From the NCBI GenBank assembly GCA_902790345.1, contig CADARO010000005.1, forward strand, positions 1-37,958: a DNA stretch of 37,958 nt. Reading direction: 5' to 3'. This stretch comes from an uncultured Eubacteriales bacterium. Its GTDB lineage: Bacteria > Bacillota > Clostridia > Christensenellales > Aristaeellaceae. The position numbers and the translations under genes were made by a program. A model generated the notes under the pieces. It searched no databases, had not been told where the DNA came from, and worked only from the letters and a program-made list of their open reading frames with translations. Of this stretch, positions 15,685 to 24,833 are shown in pieces. Every line of letters begins with the position of its first letter. Positions within the stretch are counted from its first letter, which is position 1.

Positions 15685-16998
15685 ATGAGCTCTTCAAACG
15701 ACAAATGGGAAAATGTGCTCTCCCTGATGCACCAGGAGGTCACAGATTATCAGTATGCCACGTGGTTTCAGCCGCTCAAACCCATCTTTGTGGGCGACAA
15801 CCGCATCGTCTTTGAGTTTGAAAACAACTTCAGCCTCACCATCATGCGGCAGAACTACTATCTCATGCTGAAAAACGCCGTCATGATCAGCTATGGCAAG
15901 GACTATCAGATCGACCTGGTGCCCAAGGGCGAAGTGCCTGTGGCCCCGAGCGCCAATCCCGAGACGCCGGGCGGCGAGGATCCCGTCATCGCCATGCTCA
16001 ACCCGAAGTATACCTTCGACACCTTCGTGGTGGGCGCGTCCAACCGGTTCGCCCACGCGGCGGCCCTGGCCGTGGCGGAGCTGCCGGCGGACGCCTACAA
16101 CCCGCTGTTCCTCTATGGCGGCGCCGGGCTGGGCAAGACCCACCTGATGCACGCCATCGGCCATCACATCCATCGCAACAACCCCAGCGCGAAGCTGCTG
16201 TATATCACCTCCGAGAACTTCACCAACCAGCTGATCAACGCCATCACCGAGCGCACCAGCCAGGAGCTCCGCGACCGGCTGCGCACGGTGGACGTGCTCA
16301 TGGTGGACGACATCCAGTTCATCGCCGGCAAGACCGCCACCCAGGAGGAGTTCTTCCATACCTTCAACGAGCTCCACGGCAGCGGCAAGCAGATCATCAT
16401 CTCCTCCGACCGGCCTCCCAAGGAGATTCCCACCCTGGAGGAACGCCTGCGCTCCCGGTTTGAATGGGGCCTGATCGCCGACATTCAGAAGCCCGACTAC
16501 GAGACGCGCATCGCCATTCTGCGCAAGAAGGCGGAGCTGGAGCACATCGCGGTTTCCGACAGCGTGCTTCATTATATTGCGGAGAAGATCGAATCCAACA
16601 TCCGGGAGCTGGAAGGCTCCCTCACCCGCATCAACGCCATGGCCCAGCTCTCCGGCGGCTCCATCACCCTGGACGTGGCCCGGGAGGCGCTGGATCGCAT
16701 CATGCCCGCGGGCGAATCCCACCCCGCCACGCCGGAGGGCATCATGGCGGCGGTGGCCGAGTATTTCGGCGTCAGCGAGGCGGACATCGTGTCCTCGCGG
16801 CGCACCCGCGAAATCGCCCAGGCCCGGCAGGTGGCCATGTATCTCACCCGGGAGCAGACCCAGCTGTCCACCACCCGCATCGGCGACCTGTTCGGCGGCC
16901 GGGATCACACCACCGTGATGCACGCATGCAAGATCATCGCCGAGCTGGTGGAAAAGGACGACGAGATCCGCCGGGCGGTGCAGCAGCTGAAAAAGTGA
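15685..16998 (+). CDS. dnaA: Chromosomal replication initiator protein DnaA
   Basis: A 437-residue DnaA that binds DnaA boxes, melts oriC and loads the helicase. Domain I occupies about 1-80 and the linker domain II is short (about 81-104). The AAA+ domain III has Walker A GGAGLGKT at 145-152 and Walker B VLMVDDIQF. Domain IV ends with the DNA-binding signature (SRRTREIAQARQVAMYLTRE and GGRDHTTVMHAC). GGAGGT sits before the ATG at 15685. DnaA boxes flank the gene on both sides. The length is slightly below the usual 440-470 because of the short linker. Confidence 0.99.
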   Translation: MSSSNDKWENVLSLMHQEVTDYQYATWFQPLKPIFVGDNRIVFEFENNFSLTIMRQNYYLMLKNAVMISYGKDYQIDLVPKGEVPVAPSANPETPGGEDPVIAMLNPKYTFDTFVVGASNRFAHAAALAVAELPADAYNPLFLYGGAGLGKTHLMHAIGHHIHRNNPSAKLLYITSENFTNQLINAITERTSQELRDRLRTVDVLMVDDIQFIAGKTATQEEFFHTFNELHGSGKQIIISSDRPPKEIPTLEERLRSRFEWGLIADIQKPDYETRIAILRKKAELEHIAVSDSVLHYIAEKIESNIRELEGSLTRINAMAQLSGGSITLDVAREALDRIMPAGESHPATPEGIMAAVAEYFGVSEADIVSSRRTREIAQARQVAMYLTREQTQLSTTRIGDLFGGRDHTTVMHACKIIAELVEKDDEIRRAVQQLKK

Positions 16999-17012
16999 CT
17001 TGTACACAGGTT

Positions 17013-17124
17013 TGTGGAAAAAGGCGGTGGATTTCCCCAGCTTTTCAACCGGCCGTCCGCAGGCCGAAGAGCGCGAAATCCCTTTGGATTCGGGCGTTTT
17101 GGCGGCTTTTCCACAGTTTCCACA
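17013..17124. other. Downstream DnaA-box cluster in the dnaA-dnaN gap
   Basis: DnaA-box-like sequences differing from consensus by one or two bases are seen: TGTGGAAAA at 17013-17021 (minus box), TTTTCCACA at 17107-17115 and GTTTCCACA at 17116-17124. They give the origin two parts around dnaA, as in Bacillus. An AT-rich stretch follows at about 17125-17170. Confidence 0.6.
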
Positions 17125-17189
17125 TCACTATTACAGCTACGTCTTTTATATTTTATTCCAACTACAATCTCTGAGGAGGCGAACGTCCC

Positions 17190-18299
17190 ATGAAATTTTC
17201 CGTCAACACCGGCGATCTGGCCAACGCGCTCTCAACGGCGACCCACGCCCTTTCGGCCCGCAGCACGCTGCCCATTCTGGAGGGTATTTTGATTGAAACC
17301 ACCGAAACCGGCATCGCCCTCACCTGCTCCGACGGCTCAATGACCATCACCGCCAGCGCCGCCGCCGAAATCGCCGAGGAGGGCCGCATCGTCATGCCGG
17401 GCCGCCTCTTCCTTGAGGTGGTGCGCAAGCTGCCGGCGGGCGAAATGCTGTTTTCGGCTTCCGTCAACATGATCGCCACCCTGAAATGCGACGGTTCCCG
17501 CACTACCATCGCCGGCAAGCCCGCCGACCTGTTTCCCCAGCTGCCCAAAATCGACGAGACCAGCCGCGTGGCGCTGCCTCAGGCGCTGCTGCGGGACATG
17601 ATCCAGCAGACCTCCTTCGCCGTGTCCACCGACGAGACCCGCAAGATCCTCACCGGCTGCCTTCTGGAAATCGGCGGCGGCGAGGTGCGAATGGTGGCGC
17701 TGGACGGCTTCCGCTTCGCCGTGCGCATCGCGCCCATCGACGACAGCGTGCCCACCCTCAGCGCCGTGATTCCCAGCCGCCTGCTGCAGGAGCTGTCCAA
17801 GATCGTCTCCGGCGGCGAGGAGGATAGCGTCACGCTCATTTTCGGCGGCTCCCAGCTGCTGGTTGAAATGGAAAACGCCCGCATTTTCGCCTCCCTGCTG
17901 GAGGGCGAATACATCAAGTATCGCCAGATCATCCCCGCCTCGGCCAAGACCGTGGTGAAGGTGCTGGATCGGGAGCAGATGGCGCTGTGCGTTGAGCGCG
18001 CCTCGCTGATGGCCCGGGAGAGCAAGACCAACATCATCAAGCTGGCCATCAGCCCCGATCTGATGGTCATCACCTCCAATTCCGAAATGGGCGACGTCTA
18101 TGAGGAAATCCAGGTGGAGACCGAGGGCGAAGGCCTGGAGATCGCCTTCAACGTGAAATACGTGACCGACGTGCTGCGCGCCATCGGCGACGACGCCTTC
18201 CTCATGAAGTTCAACTCCCCGGTGAGCCCCTGCGTCATCGCGCCGGTGGAGGGCGGCGCCTACACCTACATGGTGCTGCCCCTGCGGCTCAACGCATGA
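17190..18299 (+). CDS. dnaN: DNA polymerase III sliding clamp (beta subunit)
   Basis: A 369-residue beta clamp, a three-domain homodimeric ring that tethers DNA polymerase III. The N-terminus MKFSVNTGDLANALSTATHALS and the LPILEGILIE segment, the central LTGCLLEIGGGEVRMVALDGFRFAVR and the C-terminal YTYMVLPLRLN ending are all in family positions. It starts 191 bases after dnaA with GAGGAGG upstream. Its stop overlaps the mnmE start in ATGA. Confidence 0.98.
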   Translation: MKFSVNTGDLANALSTATHALSARSTLPILEGILIETTETGIALTCSDGSMTITASAAAEIAEEGRIVMPGRLFLEVVRKLPAGEMLFSASVNMIATLKCDGSRTTIAGKPADLFPQLPKIDETSRVALPQALLRDMIQQTSFAVSTDETRKILTGCLLEIGGGEVRMVALDGFRFAVRIAPIDDSVPTLSAVIPSRLLQELSKIVSGGEEDSVTLIFGGSQLLVEMENARIFASLLEGEYIKYRQIIPASAKTVVKVLDREQMALCVERASLMARESKTNIIKLAISPDLMVITSNSEMGDVYEEIQVETEGEGLEIAFNVKYVTDVLRAIGDDAFLMKFNSPVSPCVIAPVEGGAYTYMVLPLRLNA

Positions 18300-19633
18300 G
18301 CACCATCGCGGCCATTGCCACCGCCCGGGGCGAGGGCGGCATCGCCATCGTGCGGGTGAGCGGCGACCAGGCGGAGCCCATCCTGCGGCAGGCGTTCCGG
18401 CCCGCCGGGCGGAAAAAGCTGGCTTCCTTCGAGTCCCATCGGCTGTATTTCGGCCATCTCCTGGACGGCAAGGGCCGGGTGCTGGACGAGGTCATGGCCG
18501 TGCTCATGCGCGCGCCGAAAAGCTATACCCGGGAGGACGTGGCGGAGATCCACTGCCACGGCGGCGGCGCGGCGGCCGAGCAGGCGCTGCGCCGGGTGCT
18601 GGAGCTGGGGGCCGTGCCCGCCGGGCCGGGGGAATTCACCCGCCGGGCCTTTGAAAACGGCCGCATCGACCTGAGCGAGGCCGAGGCCGTGATGGGCGTC
18701 ATTTCGGCGGGCAGCGCGGCGGCGCTGAGGGCCTCCGTGCGGGAGCTGGAGGGCGGCGTGTCCCGGTTTATCGGCGGCTGCCGCCAGGCGCTGACGGAGC
18801 TGCTCTCCCTCATCGAGGCGTCAAACGATTTCCCCGAGGAGATCGACGAGCCCGCAGCGGCCCGGAAAGTGGCCTCAGAGGCGCGTTCCATCGCGGAGCG
18901 ACTTCTTGCCCATACCGACGAGAAGGCCGCCAGAATCGTCCGTGAGGGCCTCAGCGTGGTTCTGGCCGGCAGGCCCAACGTGGGCAAGTCCTCCCTCATG
19001 AACGCCCTCACCGGCAGCGACCGCGCCATCGTCACCGACGTGCCCGGCACCACCCGGGACGTGCTCACCGAATCCGTGAGCTTCGACGGCATCCGCGTGG
19101 ACCTGAGCGACACGGCGGGCCAGCGGGAGGCGTCGGATCAGGTGGAGATGATCGGCGTGGCCCGGGCCCGGGCGGCCCAGAAAAACGCCGACGTGGTGCT
19201 CATCGTGCTGGACGCCTCGGAAGAGCTGACGGAGGAGGACAGGGCGCTGCTGCGCGACCGGGACGAACGCTGCCTGGTGGTGCTCAACAAGGACGACCTG
19301 GCGGACAGGGAGATATCCGGCGTTCAGGCCGACGTGCGCGTGTCCGCCCGCACCGGCGAGGGCATTGGCCAGTTGGCCGCGCTCATCCGCCAACGAGCCG
19401 GCGCGGCGGCCCTGGGCGAGGGCATGCTCACCCAGGCGCGGCACATCGCCTGCGCAAGGGACGCCGCCCAGGCGCTGAAACGCGCGGTTCAGGGTATCGA
19501 GGACGGCGCTCCCCTGGACATGGCCTCCGTGGACCTGTGGGAAGCCCGGCGTCTGCTGGGCGAAATCACCGGCGAGGACGCCACCGAGGCGGTCATCGAC
19601 GCGGTGTTCCAGAATTTCTGCGTGGGAAAATAA
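18296..19633 (+). CDS. mnmE: tRNA modification GTPase MnmE
   Basis: A 445-residue GTPase that with MnmG forms cmnm5U34 in certain tRNAs. It has an N-terminal tetrahydrofolate-binding domain (IATARGEGGIAIVRVSG), a helical part, an inserted G domain (GRPNVGKSS, TDVPGTTRD, DTAGQRE, NKDDL) and the C-terminal FCVGK, the C(I/L/V)GK motif with the catalytic cysteine. It overlaps dnaN by four bases and has no clear Shine-Dalgarno of its own, so translation is probably coupled to dnaN. mnmG is not nearby. In most Bacillota mnmE lies on the other flank of the origin. Confidence 0.97.
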   Translation: MSTIAAIATARGEGGIAIVRVSGDQAEPILRQAFRPAGRKKLASFESHRLYFGHLLDGKGRVLDEVMAVLMRAPKSYTREDVAEIHCHGGGAAAEQALRRVLELGAVPAGPGEFTRRAFENGRIDLSEAEAVMGVISAGSAAALRASVRELEGGVSRFIGGCRQALTELLSLIEASNDFPEEIDEPAAARKVASEARSIAERLLAHTDEKAARIVREGLSVVLAGRPNVGKSSLMNALTGSDRAIVTDVPGTTRDVLTESVSFDGIRVDLSDTAGQREASDQVEMIGVARARAAQKNADVVLIVLDASEELTEEDRALLRDRDERCLVVLNKDDLADREISGVQADVRVSARTGEGIGQLAALIRQRAGAAALGEGMLTQARHIACARDAAQALKRAVQGIEDGAPLDMASVDLWEARRLLGEITGEDATEAVIDAVFQNFCVGK

Positions 19634-19638
19634 AACAG

Positions 19639-19663
19639 CGCGGGGGAATCGTTTTCCTCCGCG
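19639..19663. terminator. Rho-independent terminator between mnmE and rlmH
   Basis: A 10-bp stem (19639-19648 with 19654-19663, one G-T pair) is followed by TTTTCGTTT on the plus strand and by a T-containing tail on the minus strand. It separates convergent genes. Confidence 0.75.
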
Positions 19664-19675
19664 TTTTCGTTTGTC

Positions 19676-20155
19676 CTATTTGTGATACCGCTCGTTCGCC
19701 CCGATTTTGAAGGCCCGGTACACCTGCTCCAGCAGGATCACCCGCATCAGCTGGTGAGGAAAGGTGAATTTCGAGAAGGACAGCTTTTCGTCCGCCCGGT
19801 CGATCACCGCCTGGCTCAGCCCCAGGGAGCCCCCGATCACCAGTACCAGCCGCCGGCCGTCCATGGACCAGTCCGCTATCTTCCCGGCAAACTGCACCGA
19901 ATCGTAGCTCTTTCCGTCGATGCACAGCGCCACCACCCGGTCGTTGGGCCTGACGCAGGCGAGAATGGCCTGGCCCTCCCGCTCCATCACCCGCCTGTTC
20001 AGCAGGTCGGAGGGCTTGTCCGGCTCCGGCTGGTCGTCCAGCTCCCGGATCTCCAGCGCGCAGAACCGCTTCAGCCGCTTCATGTACTCGGCGCAGGCGT
20101 CCCGCTCCCAGCGCTCCTTCAGCCGCCCCACGCCGATGATCAGCACGTTCAGCAT
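19676..20155 (-). CDS. rlmH: 23S rRNA (pseudouridine1915-N3)-methyltransferase RlmH
   Basis: A 159-residue SPOUT-family methyltransferase acting on 70S ribosomes. The trefoil-knot motifs are VIGGSLGLS (the family usually has GGPxG) and the C-terminal HQLMRVILLEQVYRAFKI with a terminal RYHK. It has GGGAGGAG before its ATG and is the last gene of a minus-strand operon behind the CPBP protease. rlmH is commonly found near the origin with walJ in Bacillota, as here. Confidence 0.96.
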   Translation of the reverse strand: MLNVLIIGVGRLKERWERDACAEYMKRLKRFCALEIRELDDQPEPDKPSDLLNRRVMEREGQAILACVRPNDRVVALCIDGKSYDSVQFAGKIADWSMDGRRLVLVIGGSLGLSQAVIDRADEKLSFSKFTFPHQLMRVILLEQVYRAFKIGANERYHK

Positions 20156-20167
20156 ACGCTCTCCTCC

Positions 20168-21157
20168 CTACAGCACGCCGCAGATTTTCAGTATGTCCTC
20201 CAGATAGCAGATCATCACCGTCACGATGCCTGCCATCAGCACCACCAGCTCCAGAGGCTCCAGGGGCGTCAGATCCAGCGGCCTCTCTCCCTCCGGCCGG
20301 GGGACAAGCCGGGCGCAGAGGGCCCTCAGGCCGATCAGCATCAGGCCGAACAGGGCGCAGCAGGCCACTGTGTCCGCGATGAACAGCGTCATGGCCGGCC
20401 TGGACATTGCATAAATATTCACACTCACATCGCCACCCAGCAGATAGGACAGAATGAGCACAGTCGAATTATACACAATGTGAAATATAACGCCAGTCCA
20501 AAGTGAATTGGTTTTTGTCACAATCCAGCCGAGGGAAAAGCCCAGCAGCAGCTGGACCGGCAGCCCCTGAACGGAGCCGTGCAGCGCCGCGAAGGCCAGG
20601 CTGGAAACCACCAGCGCGCGCTCCGTGCCCCGGCGCTCCCAGGCCCCCATGATGCCCCCGCGAAACAGCGTTTCCTCGCACACGCCGGGCAGCACGCCCT
20701 GCAGAAGCAGCATGCCGCACAGGCCCGCCGCCGTGGCGGGAACGGGCGAGGCCCCCTCCACAATGCCCCCCGCGCCGCGAATGAGCAGCGTCCACCAGCC
20801 CGTGAGACAGCTGCACACGGGCACCACCGCTACGGCCAGTGCCACCGCGTAGCCCGCCGTCACCGGATGAGGCGCGCGCACGCGCATGGACTGCTCCACC
20901 CCCGGGTGACTCACCGCGTAGCGCGCCACGGGCAGGGCCAGCAGACCCATTTGAAAGATGAGATCCGCCGCGGCGGCCGCGTGAACGCGGATGTCCATGC
21001 CCCCGTAGAGCCGCAGCGCCAGCGCCAGCTCGCCCAGCGCCATGCGCAGCACGATGCGCCCCGCCACCGCCAGCAGGAACCAGGCGCACGCCGCAAACAG
21101 CGTGGGCCGGCGAAACCAGTTTTTATAGAGGTCTTCATCAAAATCAGCCGACTGCAT
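20168..21157 (-). CDS. CPBP family intramembrane metalloprotease
   Basis: A polytopic membrane protein of 329 residues with about eight hydrophobic segments. It carries the CPBP/Abi glutamic-protease motifs: EETLFRG, FAALHGS and HIVYNS. Relatives cleave CAAX-type or bacteriocin-related substrates; the target here is unknown. The start at 21157 is preferred over the ATG at 21166 because GGAG then lies nine bases upstream instead of abutting the codon. Its 5' end overlaps walJ by 14 bases, so it is read in the same operon. Confidence 0.88.
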   Translation of the reverse strand: MQSADFDEDLYKNWFRRPTLFAACAWFLLAVAGRIVLRMALGELALALRLYGGMDIRVHAAAAADLIFQMGLLALPVARYAVSHPGVEQSMRVRAPHPVTAGYAVALAVAVVPVCSCLTGWWTLLIRGAGGIVEGASPVPATAAGLCGMLLLQGVLPGVCEETLFRGGIMGAWERRGTERALVVSSLAFAALHGSVQGLPVQLLLGFSLGWIVTKTNSLWTGVIFHIVYNSTVLILSYLLGGDVSVNIYAMSRPAMTLFIADTVACCALFGLMLIGLRALCARLVPRPEGERPLDLTPLEPLELVVLMAGIVTVMICYLEDILKICGVL

Positions 21158-21968
21158 GCGCCTCATCTCCTTCGCCCAGCACGAACAATTCGCTTCGGCC
21201 GTCGCGCCGGGCCACGCTGAGCATCACGTCCCGCCCCGGCTTGAGGCCGGCTTCCTCCAGGGCGCAGGCCACGCTGGCATAGGCCAGCTCGGGGAAGTTG
21301 TTTTCGCCGCTGAGATGCCCCAGCACGATCACGCGCACCCCTCGCTTCGCCAGCTCCGCCGCCGCCTTGCCCGCGTCGTCGTTGGACAGGTGGCCCCGGG
21401 TGCTCAAAATGCGCCGCTTGAGCTCGTAGGGATAGCGGCTGGCCTTGAGGGTGTCCACGTCGTGATTGGCCTCCAGCAGCAGCACGTCCGCGCCCTCCAC
21501 CTCCCGGAGCCAGCCGTCCCGCACCGCGCCGATGTCCGTGGCGATGGCCACCCTGGAGCCCGCCGCGCTCACGGCGTAGCCCACCGGGTCCGCCGCGTCA
21601 TGAGGGGTGGGAAAGGGGCGGATGTCCAGATCGCCGATGGAGAAATCCTCCCCCGTCTCAAAGGAGATCCGGCAGCCGGGGTCGATGGCCCCCACCTTCC
21701 CGCTCATGGCCGCCCAGGTGCCCAGGCTGGCGTAGACCGGCAGGTGATAGCGCCGCGACAGCACTCCCACGCCGCTGATGTGGTCGGCGTGCTCATGGGT
21801 CACCAATATGGCCTTGAGCTCGGCGGGGGACACGCCGATTTTGTCCATTTCCGCTGTAATTTTTGCGCCGGACAGCCCGGCGTCGATCAGGATTTTCGTC
21901 TTGTCCGTGCCCACGTAGAGCGCGTTGCCGCTCGATCCGGAGAACAGCGGACAAAATTGCAGCTGCAT
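21144..21968 (-). CDS. Metallo-beta-lactamase fold hydrolase, WalJ/YycJ-like
   Basis: A 274-residue MBL-fold protein with THEHADHISGV as the first metal-binding motif, preceded by LIDAGLSGAKI and opening with PLFSGSSGNALYV. This matches the YycJ/WalJ group of exonuclease-like hydrolases linked to the WalRK locus and to replication fidelity. The WalRK kinase genes are not in the window. AGGAGA precedes the ATG. It sits between the radical SAM gene (24-base gap) and the CPBP protease (overlap) on the minus strand. Confidence 0.88.
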   Translation of the reverse strand: MQLQFCPLFSGSSGNALYVGTDKTKILIDAGLSGAKITAEMDKIGVSPAELKAILVTHEHADHISGVGVLSRRYHLPVYASLGTWAAMSGKVGAIDPGCRISFETGEDFSIGDLDIRPFPTPHDAADPVGYAVSAAGSRVAIATDIGAVRDGWLREVEGADVLLLEANHDVDTLKASRYPYELKRRILSTRGHLSNDDAGKAAAELAKRGVRVIVLGHLSGENNFPELAYASVACALEEAGLKPGRDVMLSVARRDGRSELFVLGEGDEAHAVG

Positions 21969-21992
21969 GTATATTGCGTCTCCTCTGTATTT

Positions 21993-22886
21993 TTATTCAA
22001 CGCCTGTCAGGTCAAAGTGCGGGATGTAGCTGGCGGACGCGGAAGTCAGCTCCTGAACATAGCCGTCCTCCATGCCCAAGGCGAAGAGGTGATCCACCAC
22101 CTCGTCGTATTCCTCCTGATTTACGGTGCGGTTCAGCTCGGGCATCTGCGTCGCCAGGCCGCAGGGGATGTACTGCGCCATCAGCGACACCCAGGTGCCC
22201 TCCGGCAGATGATCGTGGATCCAGCTCAGCACGTCCTTCGACTGCTGCACCCGCCCGGGCAGGATCAGGTGGCGGATGAGCAGACCCCGGGTCATGACGC
22301 CCTCCTCGTCGAACTGATTCTCGCCCACCTGGCGGCGCATCTCCAGCAGCGCCTTCTCCGCGCACACCGGATAGATGGACGCCCGGGAAAACCGGCTGGC
22401 CCCTTCCGGATCGACGTATTTCAGATCGGGCAGATAGACCTGCACGTGACCCTCCAGCCGCGCCAGCGTGTCCAGGGTCTCGAAGCCGCTGCTGTTCCAC
22501 ACCACGGGCACGGGCAGAGGCTCCCTCAGCGCCTCGAGAATGGCGTTCACAAAATGCGTGCCCGTGACGAGGTTGATGTTGTGGGCCTCGTCCTCCTGAA
22601 TGAGCCGGTTGAAGATGCGGCGCAGTCCCGCCGCGTCGGTCTGCTTGCCGAAGCAGCCCCGGCTGATCATATCGTTCTGACAGTAGACGCAGCGCAGCGT
22701 GCAGCCGCTGAAGAACACCGCGCCGGAGCCCCTTGAGCCGCTGATGCAGGGCTCTTCATCAAAGTGAAGCGCCGCTCGGGCAATCACGGGCTGTTCGCCC
22801 ATGCGGCAGAAGCCCTTGCCCTGTCCGGCCGCCTCGTCGCCCCGCTTCGCGCCGCACTGGCGCGGGCAGAGATTACAGGTAAACAT
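21993..22886 (-). CDS. Radical SAM protein, PflX-like (COG1313 type)
   Basis: A 297-residue radical SAM enzyme with the 4Fe-4S/SAM motif CTLRCVYC, preceded by FFSGC, and an N-terminal cysteine group (CNLCPRQCG and a later C) that may bind a further cluster. The sequence VVWNSSGFE and PDLKYVDPE follow in the barrel. It resembles the PflX branch of putative pyruvate formate-lyase activases, whose substrate is not known, and no glycyl radical enzyme lies nearby. AAGGGG lies upstream of the ATG. It is the first gene of the minus-strand walJ-CPBP-rlmH operon. Confidence 0.85.
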   Translation of the reverse strand: MFTCNLCPRQCGAKRGDEAAGQGKGFCRMGEQPVIARAALHFDEEPCISGSRGSGAVFFSGCTLRCVYCQNDMISRGCFGKQTDAAGLRRIFNRLIQEDEAHNINLVTGTHFVNAILEALREPLPVPVVWNSSGFETLDTLARLEGHVQVYLPDLKYVDPEGASRFSRASIYPVCAEKALLEMRRQVGENQFDEEGVMTRGLLIRHLILPGRVQQSKDVLSWIHDHLPEGTWVSLMAQYIPCGLATQMPELNRTVNQEEYDEVVDHLFALGMEDGYVQELTSASASYIPHFDLTGVE

Positions 22887-23060
22887 CGTTCATTTTTCCC
22901 CTTCACAACGCTCTTTTTGGGGCGTCTGAAATTTCGATTCTGGCGGATTTTTGCCGTATGTGGGAATACGATTTCCTTCACGCCTTTCAAAAATCCCTTC
23001 AGAATCCATTTTCGCGATTTTTGCGGAAGATCCCGTCATTTTTCAGGCGTTTTTTAACGG
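22887..23060. other. Gene-free stretch between radical SAM and ABC genes
   Basis: This 174-base AT-richer stretch holds several GATTTTTGC-like words (for example near 22935 and 23015) but no clear promoter or terminator. The promoter of the downstream minus-strand operon is presumably in it. Confidence 0.4.
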
Positions 23061-24833
23061 TTATGATACTTTTCCGTCATTCTGTGCGGCGTTCATGGCG
23101 GCGTACAGTCCGCCCTTCGCCATGAGCTCGTCATGGGTGCCCTGCTCCACAATGCGGCCGTGCTCCAGCACATAGATGGCGTCGCAGGCCCGGATGGTGG
23201 ACAGCCGGTGGGCGATGAACAGCGCCGTGCGGCCCTCGGAGATGCTCTCGATGGATCTCTGAATCACGCGCTCGGTCTCGGAGTCGATGTTGGCGGTGGC
23301 CTCGTCCAGCACCAGGATGGCGGGGTCATGGGCGATGGCCCGGGCGAAGGACAGCAGCTGCCGCTCGCCGGTGGAGAAGGTGGCGCCGCGCTCAGCCACC
23401 GGCGCGTTCATGCCCCGGTGCAGGCGATTGACGAAGCCGTCCGCGCAGGACAGCTCGATGGCGCGCTGGATCTGCGCGTCGGAGATGTCGCCGTGAATGC
23501 GCACGTTGTCCGCGATGGTGCCCGTGAACAGGAACACATCCTGCAGCACCACGGAGATCTGCTTTCTCAGCGCGCTCAGCTGCCAGTCGTTCACCGGCAC
23601 GCCGTCGATGAGGATTTCGCCCTTTTGCGGCGTGTAGAAGCGGCTGATGAGGCTGATGATGGTGGTCTTGCCCGCGCCCGTGGCGCCCACGAAGGCCGCC
23701 TTCTTGCCGATATCCACCTTGAAGCTCACGTCCTTGAGCACCCATTCCTCGCCCACATAGGCGAACCACACGTTTTTGAACTCCACCTCGCCCCGCATGG
23801 GCTTGTCATAGCCCGGGGCGTCCGGCTCCTCCAGCCGCTCCGCGTCGTCCAGCAGCGAGAACACGCGGTCGGCCGACACCAGCGCGGACTGCACGGAGTT
23901 GTACTTCTCGGCCAGGTCGTTGATGGGATCGAAGAACTGGCGAATGTAGCTGTTGAAGGCCACGATCACGCCCACCTCGATGACGCCAGTCTCCACCCGC
24001 CCAAAGGCGTACAGAAGCAGTATGGCGATGGCGATCACGTTGATGAGCTCCATCAGCGGCCGCATGATGGAGTTCATGGTCACCTGAAAGAGGGTCGTGC
24101 GGCGATACTGCCGATCCAGATCGTAGAGCTGATCGTACTTGTTCTTTTCCTTTGAAAAGGCCTGAATGACGCTGATGCCGCTGATGCTCTCCGACAGAAA
24201 GCCGTTGATGCGGCCGATGAGCGCCTTCATCTTCACGAAATTGCGCCTGAGCGCCCCCTTGCACAGCAACGTGATGAGCACGATGAGGGGCAGTGTGATG
24301 AGGCCCATCAGCGCCAGACGCCAGCTCATGGCGAACATCATCACCACGATGCCCGCGATGAGGAACACGTCCTTAAAGAGGCCGATGAGCACGTCCACGT
24401 AGAACTCGTTCAGTGTCTCGATATCGTTGGTGGCCCGGGTCAGCAGGCGACCGCTGCCCATGGCGTCCATGTCTGAAAGGGGCATGCGGTGGATGTGGTC
24501 GAAGGTCTGAACGCGCAGCGTGGCCAGGATCTTCTGGCACACCCGGGACAGGATGCGGGACTGGAACATGCCCGCCAGCGAGCCGATGGCGATGACGGCG
24601 AAATACACCAGGCCCAGAACGATCAGCGACCGAATGCCCGCGTCCGTGCCCGTGGTGAGGTAATCGTCCACCACGATCTTCAGCACGTAGGGCTTCACCA
24701 GCTCGGCCGCGTTCACCAGCAGCACGCAGAGCACGCACAGCCCAATGGCCGGCAGATAGGGCGTCATCAGCTTCATCAGACGCAGCACGACGCCGCGCCC
24801 GGCGCCCTTTTCGAGGCGTTTTTTCTCGCTCAC
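23061..24833 (-). CDS. ABC exporter half-transporter, consensus subunit
   Basis: A 590-residue type IV ABC half-transporter: six transmembrane helices in about 1-320 and a nucleotide-binding domain from about 340. The NBD has Walker A GATGAGKTT, a signature FSTGERQ (a departure from LSGGQ), Walker B AILVLDEAT with the catalytic Glu and an H-loop IAHRLST. It starts at a GTG whose GTGA overlaps the stop of the partner gene, so the two are coupled. With the partner it forms a heterodimer of the BmrCD/TM287-288 kind, for drug or lipid export. The substrate is unknown. Confidence 0.93.
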   Translation of the reverse strand: MSEKKRLEKGAGRGVVLRLMKLMTPYLPAIGLCVLCVLLVNAAELVKPYVLKIVVDDYLTTGTDAGIRSLIVLGLVYFAVIAIGSLAGMFQSRILSRVCQKILATLRVQTFDHIHRMPLSDMDAMGSGRLLTRATNDIETLNEFYVDVLIGLFKDVFLIAGIVVMMFAMSWRLALMGLITLPLIVLITLLCKGALRRNFVKMKALIGRINGFLSESISGISVIQAFSKEKNKYDQLYDLDRQYRRTTLFQVTMNSIMRPLMELINVIAIAILLLYAFGRVETGVIEVGVIVAFNSYIRQFFDPINDLAEKYNSVQSALVSADRVFSLLDDAERLEEPDAPGYDKPMRGEVEFKNVWFAYVGEEWVLKDVSFKVDIGKKAAFVGATGAGKTTIISLISRFYTPQKGEILIDGVPVNDWQLSALRKQISVVLQDVFLFTGTIADNVRIHGDISDAQIQRAIELSCADGFVNRLHRGMNAPVAERGATFSTGERQLLSFARAIAHDPAILVLDEATANIDSETERVIQRSIESISEGRTALFIAHRLSTIRACDAIYVLEHGRIVEQGTHDELMAKGGLYAAMNAAQNDGKVS

